From Caballeronia temeraria (GTDB lineage: Bacteria > Pseudomonadota > Gammaproteobacteria > Burkholderiales > Burkholderiaceae): DNA of 64,000 nt. The stretch spans positions 1 to 64,000 of the forward strand of contig NZ_FCOI02000034.1 of assembly GCF_001544795.2 (NCBI RefSeq). The letters are read 5' to 3'. A program made the translations under genes and the position numbers. The notes under the pieces are model-generated. The model was not told the DNA's origin and made no database searches. It saw only the letters and a program-made list of their open reading frames with translations. This document shows, piece by piece, positions 42,596-51,985 of this stretch. Within the stretch, counting starts at the first letter, position 1. Every line of letters starts with the position of its first letter.

Positions 42596-43588
42596 ATGAG
42601 AGAAGCGTTCAGAAAGCGGATTCTGGTGACAGGCGGCGCGGGCTTCCTCGGCTCGCATCTGTGCGAGCGGCTGCTCACGCAGGGCCACGACGTGCTATGC
42701 GTCGACAACTTCTATACGGGCACCAAGGACAACATCGCGCATCTGCTCGACAGCCCAAACTTCGAGTTGCTGCGCCATGACGTCACATTCCCGCTCTACG
42801 TAGAAGTGGACGAGATCTATAACCTCGCGTGTCCCGCGTCGCCCATTCACTACCAGCACGATCCGGTACAGACGACCAAGACGAGCGTGCACGGCGCGAT
42901 CAACATGCTCGGGCTCGCGAAGCGCGTGCACGCGAAGATCTTTCAGGCCTCGACGAGCGAAGTGTATGGCGACGCGCATGCCCATCCGCAGCAGGAGGCG
43001 TACTGGGGCAACGTGAATCCCATCGGTCCGCGCTCGTGCTACGACGAAGGCAAGCGTTGCGCCGAGACGCTCTTTATGGACTACCGGCGGCAGCACGGTC
43101 TTTCGATCAAGATCGCGCGCATCTTCAATACATATGGGCCGCGCATGCATCCGTCGGACGGCCGCGTGATCTCCAATTTCATGATGCAGGCGCTCGCGGG
43201 CGAGCCGATCACCGTCTACGGCGAAGGCACGCAGACGCGCTCATTCTGCTATGTCGACGACATGGTCGATGCCTTCATCCGCCTCATGAACACGCCCGAG
43301 CCATTCACCGGTCCGGTGAATCTCGGCAATCCGCACGAACTTTCGATGCTCGATGTCGCGCGTCGCATCATCGCGCTCACGGGATCGTCGTCGGAAATCG
43401 TGTTCAAGCCTTTGCCGATGGACGATCCGTGGCATCGTCAGCCGGACATCTCGCTCGCCCGCGACGCGCTCGGCTGGTCGCCCGTCACGCCGCTCGATGA
43501 CGGCTTGCGGCGTACGGCGCAGCATTTTCGTGAAGTGATCGATGCGATGAAAATGCGCAGCTCACAGCGCAGTCGCGCAATGGCTTGA
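42596..43588 (+). CDS. NAD-dependent epimerase/UDP-glucuronate decarboxylase-like (UXS)
   Basis: A 330-residue extended SDR. The cofactor motif is VTGGAGFLGSHL, EIYNLACPASPIHYQ is the hallmark of UDP-xylose synthases, the catalytic region has FQASTSEVYGD and SCYDEGKRCAE (YxxxK), and ARIFNTYGPRMHPSDGRVIS follows. The product would be UDP-xylose or a related sugar from UDP-glucuronate. It is the last gene of the glycan cluster, 27 bp after the preceding transferase, and points to a pentose in the polymer. Confidence 0.9.
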   Translation: MREAFRKRILVTGGAGFLGSHLCERLLTQGHDVLCVDNFYTGTKDNIAHLLDSPNFELLRHDVTFPLYVEVDEIYNLACPASPIHYQHDPVQTTKTSVHGAINMLGLAKRVHAKIFQASTSEVYGDAHAHPQQEAYWGNVNPIGPRSCYDEGKRCAETLFMDYRRQHGLSIKIARIFNTYGPRMHPSDGRVISNFMMQALAGEPITVYGEGTQTRSFCYVDDMVDAFIRLMNTPEPFTGPVNLGNPHELSMLDVARRIIALTGSSSEIVFKPLPMDDPWHRQPDISLARDALGWSPVTPLDDGLRRTAQHFREVIDAMKMRSSQRSRAMA

Positions 43589-43691
43589 GTAAAGATGCCA
43601 TGGTCCGCGACCGACCGCATGCGCGACATAAAAGGCATACCGATTGCTCGAATAGTCAGCCATCAACTCAACATTGTTCGAGGAATAGACG

Positions 43692-43946
43692 ATGCAAGAC
43701 GAACCATCTGATCCCGTCGAGCGTGCGGACAAGCGCCGTAGCGATCTTGGCGAAGGCGACGTAAAGGAGAAGCCCGACGGCGCGATCGAGCAGCGCGAGC
43801 ACGGGAATATGGACCCCAGCCTCGTGCCGAAGGGCAAGGACCATCCGGAGGAAGGCCCGTACGTCCCCGAGCATGATCATGTCGATCCGGACGTCGAGCC
43901 AACGAGCCGAAGCGGCAGGCCCGGAAAGTCCGACAACGAAGCCTAG
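43692..43946 (+). CDS. Small acidic hydrophilic protein of unknown function
   Basis: An 84-residue polar protein (MQDEPSDPVERADKRRSDLG onward) rich in Asp, Glu, Lys, Pro and Gly, with no hydrophobic segment and no Cys. The composition suggests an intrinsically disordered, perhaps stress-related protein. The ATG at 43692 has GAGGAA eight bases upstream, which supports translation. It lies alone between the glycan cluster and the alcohol dehydrogenase remnant. I do not recognise a family. Confidence 0.6.
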   Translation: MQDEPSDPVERADKRRSDLGEGDVKEKPDGAIEQREHGNMDPSLVPKGKDHPEEGPYVPEHDHVDPDVEPTSRSGRPGKSDNEA

Positions 43947-43996
43947 GGTCACGAGCAGCGCACCCACCTATTGCTGGAACACCGCACGAGGCGTCC

Positions 43997-44808
43997 GTGA
44001 AAGCACTCATCTGGCACGGCAAGAAAGACATTCGGTACGACCCGAACCGCGCATCGAGCATGGACGCGACGCGATCGTCAGAGTCTCGACCTACGCGATC
44101 TGCGGGCCAGATCTGCACTTGTTCGACGGCTTCATGCCCGGCATGAAATCCGGCGACGTGATGGGTCACGAATTCATGGGCGCTGTGGTCGAGGTGGGCC
44201 GCGGCAATTCCGCGCTGAAGATCGGCGATCGCGTCGTCGTGCCTTTTACGATCATCTGCGGCGAATGCGACCAGTGCAAGCGCAGCAATTTCTCGGTCTG
44301 CGAACGCTCCAACCGGAACAAGGACGCCGCCGACAAGCTGTTCGGCCAACCCACGGCGGCCTTGTTCGGCTACACGCATCCGACCGGCGGCTATGCCGGC
44401 GGCCAGGCTGAATACGTACGCATGCCTTTCGCGGACAGGACGCATGTGAAGATCCCGGACGGATTAAGCGAAGCAGGCGGTCATGCTGGAGACCGACCGG
44501 CCCCACGTTCTCCGCGAAATGATCTACGTGCGCCGTCCGGCCGGGACGCTTTCGGTGCCGGGCGTGTATGGCGGACTGATCGACACGATTCCGTTGGGCG
44601 CCGCGATGAACAAGGTGCTCACCTGGCGCATCGCCAGACGCACGTCAACCGCCGGACCGACGATCTCCTCAACCGAATTCAGGAGGGGCAGATCGATCCA
44701 TCCTTCGTCATCCCGCACCGCATGCGTCTGGAAGATGGACCCCCGATGTATAAAACGTTCCGGGACAAGGAGGACGGTTGTATCAGCGTGGTCTTCAAGC
44801 CTGAGTGA
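43997..44808 (+). pseudogene. Broken copy of the zinc alcohol dehydrogenase, NAD domain deleted
   Basis: A degenerate paralogue of the gene at 984-2153. It begins VKALIWHGKKDIRYD at GTG 43997, then loses frame within 45 bp. The catalytic domain continues (IEHGRDAIVRVSTYAICGPD onward, including CGECDQCKRSNFSVC). At KIPDGLSEA it jumps to the equivalent of QAVMLETDRPHVLREM, removing about 0.36 kb that encodes the Rossmann fold. A further frameshift follows near LTWRIA before the tail DGCISVVFKPE. Two frameshifts plus the loss of NAD binding make it nonfunctional. Confidence 0.9.
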
Positions 44809-44866
44809 GGGGCATACCTGCCCTTCCCCCGCGTAGCGTTAATTGAGATTCAGCTAAGGAGTTTTC

Positions 44867-45454
44867 ATGGATATGTCATCCGTCTCCCCTTCCATCACGA
44901 CGATGATCCGCATGGATCACTCGCATGTTATGGCGGCATTCCATCGCTATCATGCGGAAACATCGTGGTGGAGAAAGCGCGCCATCGTCGGGCTTGCCTG
45001 CACGGCACTGGAAATACACGCGCAACTCGAGGAAGAAATCTTCTACCCCGCGCTCGGCGTAGCGATGGCCGGAGACGATCGCCTCGAGAAGAGCAAACCC
45101 GAGCACGACAAGATGCGCGAAGACATCGCAAAGCTGCGTTCGATCGGTCCGGAGGACGCCTCGTACGACGCGCGCTTCATGCAGCTCATGCGTGAAGTGA
45201 TGCATCACGTAGCGGATGAGGAAACGGTGTTGCTTCCCACGGCCGAGCGGGCCCTCGCCTCGCAGTTAGGCGAACTCGGCAAACGTATGGCGAAGCGCCG
45301 CATGCAGCTCGTCGCGGAAAGCCGGCCCGCCGCTATCGCGGCGAGTACCGTCGGCACGTTTCCACTCGCATCATTCGCACTGATGTCGATCGGCGCGCTT
45401 GCGCTTGCGCACTGTCTGCGGCCTGCTTCCGGGCGCCGCCGATATCGCACGTAA
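44867..45454 (+). CDS. Hemerythrin HHE-domain protein with C-terminal hydrophobic segment
   Basis: A 195-residue protein with a four-helix HHE cation-binding domain. Candidate iron ligands are His in IRMDHSHVMAAFHRYH, His and Glu in ALEIHAQLEEEIFYP, His in KPEHDKMRED and His with Glu in MREVMHHVADEETVLLP. A C-terminal hydrophobic stretch (LASFALMSIGALALAHCL) may anchor it to the membrane. Such proteins bind a di-iron centre and respond to oxygen, NO or iron. RBS AAGGAG precedes the ATG at 44867. It converges with the iron-permease-family gene. Confidence 0.88.
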   Translation: MDMSSVSPSITTMIRMDHSHVMAAFHRYHAETSWWRKRAIVGLACTALEIHAQLEEEIFYPALGVAMAGDDRLEKSKPEHDKMREDIAKLRSIGPEDASYDARFMQLMREVMHHVADEETVLLPTAERALASQLGELGKRMAKRRMQLVAESRPAAIAASTVGTFPLASFALMSIGALALAHCLRPASGRRRYRT

Positions 45455-45627
45455 CGCCGTTCAATCCATGGCGCCAGCCTCCCTCGCGCATTACAACTCT
45501 CGGCCGGACGGGTTATATGCCCCTACTTCTGCTACGGCCTTATCCGCTGGACGACGTGTCCATGACAACCTGGCCCGCGCCGCTCGCCGCGCCGCATTTT
45601 GAGCAAGTAAGGCGGCGCCCGTCGCGC

Positions 45628-46209
45628 TTATTTCACATTGCCGGGTTCGCCGCTCGCGTGCAATGTCGTTTTCCTAGCCTGCGCCTTCGCGAGACGACGC
45701 GCAATTTCCGCCGTCGCCCCCTCGTTACGCGTCGGCTGCTGGCTATCGCGATCCCGCTCCTCCGCAAGTTGCAGATAAGCCGCGGCAAGCTTGCGCAATT
45801 CGTCTTCGGTCGCGTCTTCGATGCCGATCAACTGATTACTCGCTCGCTTGTTCGACGCGAGCAGTTCGTTCAGCTTTAGATGAAGCGCGACGCTGTCCTT
45901 GTTCGCGCTCTGCTGAATGAGAAACACCATCAGGAATGTGATGATCGTCGTGCCGGTGTTGATGACGAGTTGCCAGCCATCTGAGAACTTGAAGATAGGA
46001 CCGGACACGAGCCACACGACGATCGCAATAACCGCGAGCCCAAAGGCGACGGGCGACCCGGCCCAGCGCGTGACAGCGCTCGCGAAGGCATCGAATGCGC
46101 GCGTGACGGGATGCGCCTTTGCATACCCCGGGCTGGACGTCGAAGGGACGGTGTCCATGGGCGCGGCGTCGGGAAATGGATCTTTCTCGTTCATGTTTGA
46201 TGCAGGCAT
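45628..46209 (-). CDS. Low-affinity iron permease family membrane protein
   Basis: A 193-residue protein with two closely spaced transmembrane helices (PVAFGLAVIAIVVWLVSGPI and NTGTTIITFLMVFLIQQSAN) and the Q-Q-S-A-N-K-D...L-H-L-K-L-N-E-L-L motif of the low-affinity Fe/Cu permease family. The rest is a charged cytosolic tail. Iron transport by bacterial members is not well established. The ATG at 46209 is used; ATG at 46194 is an alternative. It is convergent with the hemerythrin gene. Confidence 0.85.
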   Translation of the reverse strand: MPASNMNEKDPFPDAAPMDTVPSTSSPGYAKAHPVTRAFDAFASAVTRWAGSPVAFGLAVIAIVVWLVSGPIFKFSDGWQLVINTGTTIITFLMVFLIQQSANKDSVALHLKLNELLASNKRASNQLIGIEDATEDELRKLAAAYLQLAEERDRDSQQPTRNEGATAEIARRLAKAQARKTTLHASGEPGNVK

Positions 46210-46349
46210 GGCGGATTATAGAATCTAGCAATCGCAGCTTTCGAAGAACATACGCCCCTTATCAGTACTAGCCCTGATGGAGTGGATGAGCACTAGCTCA
46301 ACGTTTCAACGCCGCGGCACGTTGCTTGCCCACCTCTCAATTCTCCCTG

Positions 46350-46805
46350 TCAAAGGCCACACGATCCGCGAAAGACCTCCGCTAGAACGGTGAAAAGCAG
46401 ACCAATGGCGCAACTCGCGCCGACGATCGCACTGCACAGAGCAGCCGAACGCTTGCGCCTAGAGCGACTTACTTTCCCGGACGGCAAGATCCCAACCGCT
46501 TCGCTGCCGTCGTCCGCAGAGACCGGTATCTGCCGCATGTTAGACAGGAGAAACCCACGTGTAGCGAGCACCGCACACAGTAAGCCGACGATAATTGCGG
46601 CGCTCGACACAAGAAATGCCGCCATGTTCATCGAACCGGAGTTAGCGGCGACCGTCGTGGCGTTACTCGCGCAAGCTTGGCCGAATACCACGTGGCTCAG
46701 AATGACTTGCAGAATCCATACGCCTGGGACACCGACCAATCCGGCCCACATTGGCAGGTCGAGGTGAAGCAACTTATCCTCCGCGTTTGCAACGTGGGTG
46801 TCCAT
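46350..46805 (-). CDS. Three-helix membrane protein of unknown function
   Basis: A 151-residue protein with three predicted helices: MWAGLVGVPGVWILQVILSH, MAAFLVSSAAIIVGLLCAVL and CSAIVGASCAIGLLFTVLAE, with a basic loop (SRSRRKRS) between the second and third. It starts at ATG 46805. Lengths and spacing suggest a small integral inner-membrane protein; I recognise no family. The flanking sequence has no partner gene in the same orientation nearby. Confidence 0.65.
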   Translation of the reverse strand: MDTHVANAEDKLLHLDLPMWAGLVGVPGVWILQVILSHVVFGQACASNATTVAANSGSMNMAAFLVSSAAIIVGLLCAVLATRGFLLSNMRQIPVSADDGSEAVGILPSGKVSRSRRKRSAALCSAIVGASCAIGLLFTVLAEVFRGSCGL

Positions 46806-47749
46806 GGAATCCTTCTGGCGAAAAGGCGGTTATGGCAAGTTGTATGTGCCGCACCTGTGCCGCGCCTATCGCGGAGCGCATACGGCGATGACATCTGTAC
46901 CTGAGCAAAGCGCGTTCCGGTGAACCTTCATCATGTTTGTCCAATGCAAAGCTTGATCTGGGAAGTATTCATCCTTCATTTGCCGATCCTCAAAAAGCCC
47001 GATAACACGCTTAGCGTGAACGCCGAATTGAGAAGCATCCAGTCACAGATAAATGCAATGGCCAGCGCATATGCGACGTCCCCTGAAAACGGAACGCGCC
47101 ACCAATTAAGCCGAGACTGATCTTCGGCTAGAGATAAGCCGCTGGCGATTCCGTAAAGCGCCTTGCCGCTCGTGAATGGCGACAAATGCTTCCTGATCCC
47201 AGCGCCGACGGCGCTGATACTGAATGCGCCAGAAATCGACAAGGACGCGTGGCTGTCGATGGCGGACCGCCCGTGAGCGGATTCGATCTGCCAATACTAT
47301 TGACGGCGGCCATATTGACAGCGTTCCGAGCCAGATTGTTCGGTATGCTTACCGTATACCAGTAGATAGGCGTCACGATCAGCAAGCCGAGGGCGATTTT
47401 GGATTGCGCTGCCGCGCCTGCGCCGCGGAAATTCGATCGCTTGCCCCGCGCCATTCCACCGGCAGCGCGTATTCGGGGTCTACGAAACGCGGCTCAGCCT
47501 TTCGGTGATCGGCGATTTTCTGCCTTCGGGATACGCGCCCCACGCGATCGCTTCGAGGCCGTCGATTGCCTCATCGTCTGCGCGAAACGCCGGATCATAG
47601 AGGCGCGCGGTGAATCGCCGACGAAAAACACCGCGCCCAATTTTTTCCGTGACCTGTCCCTTGCGAACGTCGATCTGGTCGAGGGCCACTCATGCCCTGA
47701 TCCGGCCGTGAGCGAGACCGCCGGAAATGACAGAACCAGACGCGCGTGC
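46806..47749. other. Gene-poor region with protein fragments
   Basis: No convincing intact gene. On the minus strand 46976-47242 reads a possible membrane fragment (SGDVAYALAIAFICDWMLLN) without a ribosome binding site. At 47480-47689 (minus) a segment reading RLYDPAFRADDEAIDGLEAI then AWGAYPEGRKSP looks like a conserved C-terminal fragment of an otherwise lost protein I cannot name. The region appears to be decayed accessory DNA. Confidence 0.5.
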
Positions 47750-48958
47750 TTATGCCAACGGTTCGAGCGCGACCGTGATCCAGCCGGCTTGCCGCTTGTC
47801 GAACGCCTTATAGGCATCGATGACGTTCATCAACGGCTCGCGTGTGGTCAACACCCGCAGCGGGTCAAATGATCCGCTGCACACCCGTTCCACCAGCGGC
47901 GGCGTCACCGCGCGGTGATTGCAATTGCCCATTTTGATCGTCAGGTTCTTGTTCATTGCAACGCCGATAGGAAAAAATCGATCATTCGGTGGATAAACCC
48001 CGATGATGCCGAGCGTCCCGGCCTTGGCTACCGCGGCGATGCTCCAGTCGAGCGCCTGGGTGGGCGCATCGCCGGGAATCCAGTTGCCTTTCGACACGTT
48101 GCGCTCGGGAGTCACCGTTTTGCTTTCCGATTCGCCTTGCTTCGCACTGTCTCCAGATGACGCCGGCCCCGCCTGTGCGTGGACGGAATCAACGCCCACC
48201 GCATCGATCGCGCGATCCACACCGACACCACCGGACAATGCGAGAATAGCCTGCACTGGGTCCTCTTCATCGAAGTTGACGGCTTCCGCGCCTTGCGCAC
48301 GTGCCATGTCGAGGCGATCTTTCAGACGATCCACGACGATCACGCGCCCCGCTCCGAGCATGAACGCACTTGCCACGGCGAACTGACCGACCGGCCCGGC
48401 GCCGAAGACCGCGACCGTATCGCCTCGGGTGACTTCGGCGAGTTGCGCACCGAAGAAACCGGTCGGAAAGATATCGGACATCAGAATGGCACGGTCGTCG
48501 TCAATATTCTCCGGCAGTCTGATAAGGCTTGCGTTCGCGAGCGGCGTGCGCGCGAACTGGGCCTGCAGGCCGTTGAAGGGTCCCGTCGATTGCGGGCCAC
48601 CGAAGAACGCCGTGCCTGCGGCAGGTCCATTCGGGTTGGCCTCATCGCATTGAGCGGTGTAGCCCTTTCGGCAATACGAGCAAAAGCCACAGGAGATCGT
48701 AGATGGGATTAGTACGCGGTCGCCGCGCTTGAAGTTGCGCACGCCCTTGCCGATTTCCTCGATTACGCCGACGCCTTCGTGGCCGAGAATGGTTCCCGGC
48801 TTCATGCCGCCCAGTGTGCCGCGAACCATATGCAGGTCGGTCCCGCACACGGCGCTCGCAGTCAGGCGAACGATGGCATCCTGATCGTGCTGAATCGAAG
48901 GGTCGGGAACGTTGTCGAGCGATATGTTTCCGACTCCGTGAAAGACAACTGCTTTCAT
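47750..48958 (-). CDS. Zinc-dependent alcohol dehydrogenase, formaldehyde-dehydrogenase-like
   Basis: A 402-residue medium-chain dehydrogenase. Catalytic-zinc ligands are in SAVCGTDLHMVRG and GHEGVGVIEEIG, the structural-zinc loop is CGFCSYCRKGYTAQC, and the cofactor motif is FGAGPVGQFAV. An insertion of about 45 residues (around GDSAKQGESESKTVTPERNV) after IDAVGVDS is typical of the glutathione-independent formaldehyde-dehydrogenase group, whose members keep NAD bound. ATG at 48958 is preceded by AAGGAG. It is not a close copy of the 984-2153 gene. It may detoxify aldehydes. Confidence 0.88.
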   Translation of the reverse strand: MKAVVFHGVGNISLDNVPDPSIQHDQDAIVRLTASAVCGTDLHMVRGTLGGMKPGTILGHEGVGVIEEIGKGVRNFKRGDRVLIPSTISCGFCSYCRKGYTAQCDEANPNGPAAGTAFFGGPQSTGPFNGLQAQFARTPLANASLIRLPENIDDDRAILMSDIFPTGFFGAQLAEVTRGDTVAVFGAGPVGQFAVASAFMLGAGRVIVVDRLKDRLDMARAQGAEAVNFDEEDPVQAILALSGGVGVDRAIDAVGVDSVHAQAGPASSGDSAKQGESESKTVTPERNVSKGNWIPGDAPTQALDWSIAAVAKAGTLGIIGVYPPNDRFFPIGVAMNKNLTIKMGNCNHRAVTPPLVERVCSGSFDPLRVLTTREPLMNVIDAYKAFDKRQAGWITVALEPLA

Positions 48959-49327
48959 GCTGTGCTCCTTCGCTGGTTTCTAATAGAGCGAGAGGCAGCA
49001 AACGTCACACCCGCGGGGCAAGGCTCGGTGCCGTCTTGTTCTGAGCCGTGTGGATAGATGTCCAGAAGGCTCGCCTCGTGAGCATATCTGTCCGGGCACG
49101 ATGCCACGTTCTCAGGGCCATCGCCGTACGCGCTGTCGACGCGCACCCGGAGCGCTGGCGCGGCTTTTCGGTCCTATTGAAAGCCCGAACTGAAACCGAC
49201 ATCTCCGAAACCGATGACGAAGGCGCGTCGGTTCGTCAGGCCGAAGTGAAGACGGACGACCTGTCGGGACGAAGCCCACGAGGGCGATTCAAGTCTTGAT
49301 GCTCACGCGCGAAGTCGTTCGGCATGT
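48959..49327. other. Intergenic region, nothing recognised
   Basis: About 0.37 kb between the alcohol dehydrogenase start and the stop of the ABC fusion gene. It must hold the dehydrogenase promoter. Short plus-strand frames have neither motifs nor ribosome binding sites. Confidence 0.5.
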
Positions 49328-51985
49328 CTACGCAGCGCGCGACGTCACGCCGCCGATCGTCGCGATGAGCTTCGGCGCGAGCACCGGTTTCGTCAGATGC
49401 GCCTGAAAGCCGGCTGCCTGCGCGCGTGAGCGCGCGTCCGCCTGCGCGTGACCCGTCAACGCAATCGCGGGCATGCGCTCCATCAGCGTCGCGGCGCGGC
49501 TCGCCTCTTCTTCGCGGATGAGCCGCAAAACGTCATAGCCGTCCTGCTCGCCGCCGAGGAAGATATCGCACAGCAACACATCGGGCCACTGCGCGGTCGG
49601 CAAGCCGCGCAGCCGCGTCAACGCCTCGTCGCCCGATGCGCATGGAACGACATGCGCGCCGACCGATTCCAGCACCGCTTCGAGCGCGTCGCGGGCATCC
49701 TCCTGGTCGTCGAGCACCATCACGGTGACGCCGCGCAGCGCATCGTCGGGCGCGGCTTCGGCGGACTCGGGATCGTCGAGCACCGGGCGCAGAGGCAGCG
49801 TCGCGACATAGGCGATATGCCGGTCGATGTAGCGCGCCGCGAAGCTGCCGCCCGTCTCCGTCAACGCCTTTTCGAGGCGGCGCATCTGCTGCGGCGAGAT
49901 GTCCGCCGGACTCGGGCGCTGGCCCATCACCGTAAGACTCGCGTGGTTATCTTCGCGGAACACGCGCAGCTCCACGCGCTCGCCGCGCACCGCCGCCTTC
50001 ATCTGCGCGCGGCATAGCTCCGCGACGATCTGCTGCAGCACGCTCGCATCGCCCGACACGCGCAAGCCCGGCTCGTCGATCACGGTATAGAGATTCACGC
50101 CGCGCGCGGCGATCTCGTCGTGCAGCGCGTCGACCACGCCCGCGACGAGCGCATCGAGCCCGACCGCCTGCGCGCTCACGCGGCGCTGTGCGTGTTCCAG
50201 CTCGCCCTGCTGCCATTGCAGCGACCACATGCGCGCATACACGCCCTCGCGCGCGAGCAATTCGTCGTGCTGTCCCTGCTCGACGATGCGGCCATGCTCC
50301 ATTACGAGAATCCAGTCGGCGTCGACGACGGTGGAGAGCCGGTGCGCGATCACGATCGACGTTCGGCCTTGCGCGAGCCGGTCCAGCTCGTTTTGGATCG
50401 CGCGCTCAGAACGCGTGTCGAGGGCCGACGTCGCTTCGTCGAACACAATGATGCGCGGGTTCTTGAGGATCGCGCGCGCAATCGCGATGCGCTGGCGCTC
50501 GCCCCCCGAGAGCCGCACGCCACGCTCGCCGACACGCGTGTCGTAGTGGTCCGGCAGACGCTCGATGAAGCCGTCGAGTTGCGCGGCGCGCGCCGCCTGC
50601 GCGATCTCCGCGCGGGTGGCATCGCGGCTTCCATAGCCGATGTTGTAGGCTATCGTATCGTTGAACAGCACCGTGTCCTGCGGCACGATGCCGATGGCCG
50701 CCCGCAGGCTGTCCTGGGTGACCTGCGCGAGATCCTGACCGTCGATGCGGATCGCGCCCGTGGTCGGCTCGTAGAGTCTGAAGAGCAGCTTCACGAGCGT
50801 CGACTTGCCCGACCCGCTGCCGCCGACCACCGCGAGCTTCTTGCCCGGATGCGCGCGGAAATCCACGTCGCGCAGTATCTGCCGCGCCGGATCGTAGCCG
50901 AACCCGACATGATCGAACTCGATCTCGCCCGCCGTCAGGACGAGCGGGCGGGCGTGCGCTTCGTCGATGTCCTCGCGCACCCGGCCGCGCGAGAGCAGGA
51001 TCGCGAACATGCGCTCGACGTTCACCACGGCGTCGTTGGTCTCGCGGAATACAAACCCGAGCGTATTGAGCGGATTGCACACCTGCACGATGTACGCGTT
51101 GACGAGCACGAGATCGCCCACGCTCATTGTGCCCGCGACGACGAGTTGCGCCGCGCGCAGCATCACCGCCGCGATGCCGAGCGCGATGATCGTGCTCTGC
51201 CCGACATGCAGCAGCGTGAGCGCGCGCTGGTTCGCGATGCGTGCGTGCACCCATTGCTCCAGCACGCCTGACAGGCGGCCCGTTTCGGTGTTCTCGCTCG
51301 CGAAGTATTTGACCGTTTCGTAGTTGAGCAGGCTGTCCACGAGGCGGCTGTCGGACTGCGCCTCAAGCCCGTTAACCGCGCGCTGGAAGCGCATGCGATA
51401 GCGTGTGAAGACGAAGGTCCACGCCGCGTACAGCACGAAGGTCACGCCGATCACCGCCACGAATTCGAGCGAGTAACGGCTCGTCATCACGGCGACGATC
51501 GTACCGATCTCGATCATCACCGGCACAATGGTGAAGAGCGATGTACCGAGCAGAAAACCGATTCCGTCCGCGCCCTTCTGCACGTCGCGTACCACCGCGC
51601 CGGTTTCGCGCTGCGCGTGAAAGCGCGCGCCCAGCGCGTGCAGATGCGCGAAAGTGCGCTCGGTAAACGAAGCGACCGTGCGCTGCGTGACGATGCTGAA
51701 GACCACGTCGCGCGCTTCGTTCAGCACGTCGCCAAGATAGCGCAGCAGCACGTAGCTGAGCACCAGGAAGACAGGAAACACGACGCCCGATGCGGGATGG
51801 CTGAACTCGTCGATGACCCGCTTGAGCATCAGCGGCACCGAGACCACCGCGAGCCGCGCAGCAATCATCAGCGCGACCGAGGCGGCCGTCTGGTATCGCC
51901 AGGCCCATACCGCGCGCCACAGGTCGGCGGCGATGCGTCGACGCAAGCGAGAGCGCGCCAGGTCGGGCGAGGCTTGCGGCGTCAC
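49328..51985 (-). CDS. ABC exporter fused to degenerate histidine-kinase ATPase and receiver domains
   Basis: An 885-residue fusion. Residues about 30-325 are a six-helix type I exporter domain. Residues about 350-590 are a complete ABC ATPase: Walker A GGSGSGKST (388-396), Q-loop VPQDTV, signature LSGGERQ (492-498), Walker B IIVFDEATSALD and H-loop IAHR. Residues about 600-735 resemble a GHKL kinase ATPase domain (SGDASVLQQIVAELCRAQMK ... TGGSFAARYI), but the N-box Asn and G-box glycines are lost. Residues 752-880 are a CheY-like receiver with Asp 759/760, phosphoacceptor Asp 807 (LLCDIF), Thr 844 and Lys 866. GTG at 51985 overlaps the upstream gene's TGA. Confidence 0.9.
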   Translation of the reverse strand: MTPQASPDLARSRLRRRIAADLWRAVWAWRYQTAASVALMIAARLAVVSVPLMLKRVIDEFSHPASGVVFPVFLVLSYVLLRYLGDVLNEARDVVFSIVTQRTVASFTERTFAHLHALGARFHAQRETGAVVRDVQKGADGIGFLLGTSLFTIVPVMIEIGTIVAVMTSRYSLEFVAVIGVTFVLYAAWTFVFTRYRMRFQRAVNGLEAQSDSRLVDSLLNYETVKYFASENTETGRLSGVLEQWVHARIANQRALTLLHVGQSTIIALGIAAVMLRAAQLVVAGTMSVGDLVLVNAYIVQVCNPLNTLGFVFRETNDAVVNVERMFAILLSRGRVREDIDEAHARPLVLTAGEIEFDHVGFGYDPARQILRDVDFRAHPGKKLAVVGGSGSGKSTLVKLLFRLYEPTTGAIRIDGQDLAQVTQDSLRAAIGIVPQDTVLFNDTIAYNIGYGSRDATRAEIAQAARAAQLDGFIERLPDHYDTRVGERGVRLSGGERQRIAIARAILKNPRIIVFDEATSALDTRSERAIQNELDRLAQGRTSIVIAHRLSTVVDADWILVMEHGRIVEQGQHDELLAREGVYARMWSLQWQQGELEHAQRRVSAQAVGLDALVAGVVDALHDEIAARGVNLYTVIDEPGLRVSGDASVLQQIVAELCRAQMKAAVRGERVELRVFREDNHASLTVMGQRPSPADISPQQMRRLEKALTETGGSFAARYIDRHIAYVATLPLRPVLDDPESAEAAPDDALRGVTVMVLDDQEDARDALEAVLESVGAHVVPCASGDEALTRLRGLPTAQWPDVLLCDIFLGGEQDGYDVLRLIREEEASRAATLMERMPAIALTGHAQADARSRAQAAGFQAHLTKPVLAPKLIATIGGVTSRAA

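Noticed and set aside
49048..49299. An 83-codon plus-strand frame between the ADH and ABC fusion genes
   Set aside because: No ribosome binding site, no motif, and it lies in the gap expected to hold the divergent ADH promoter.
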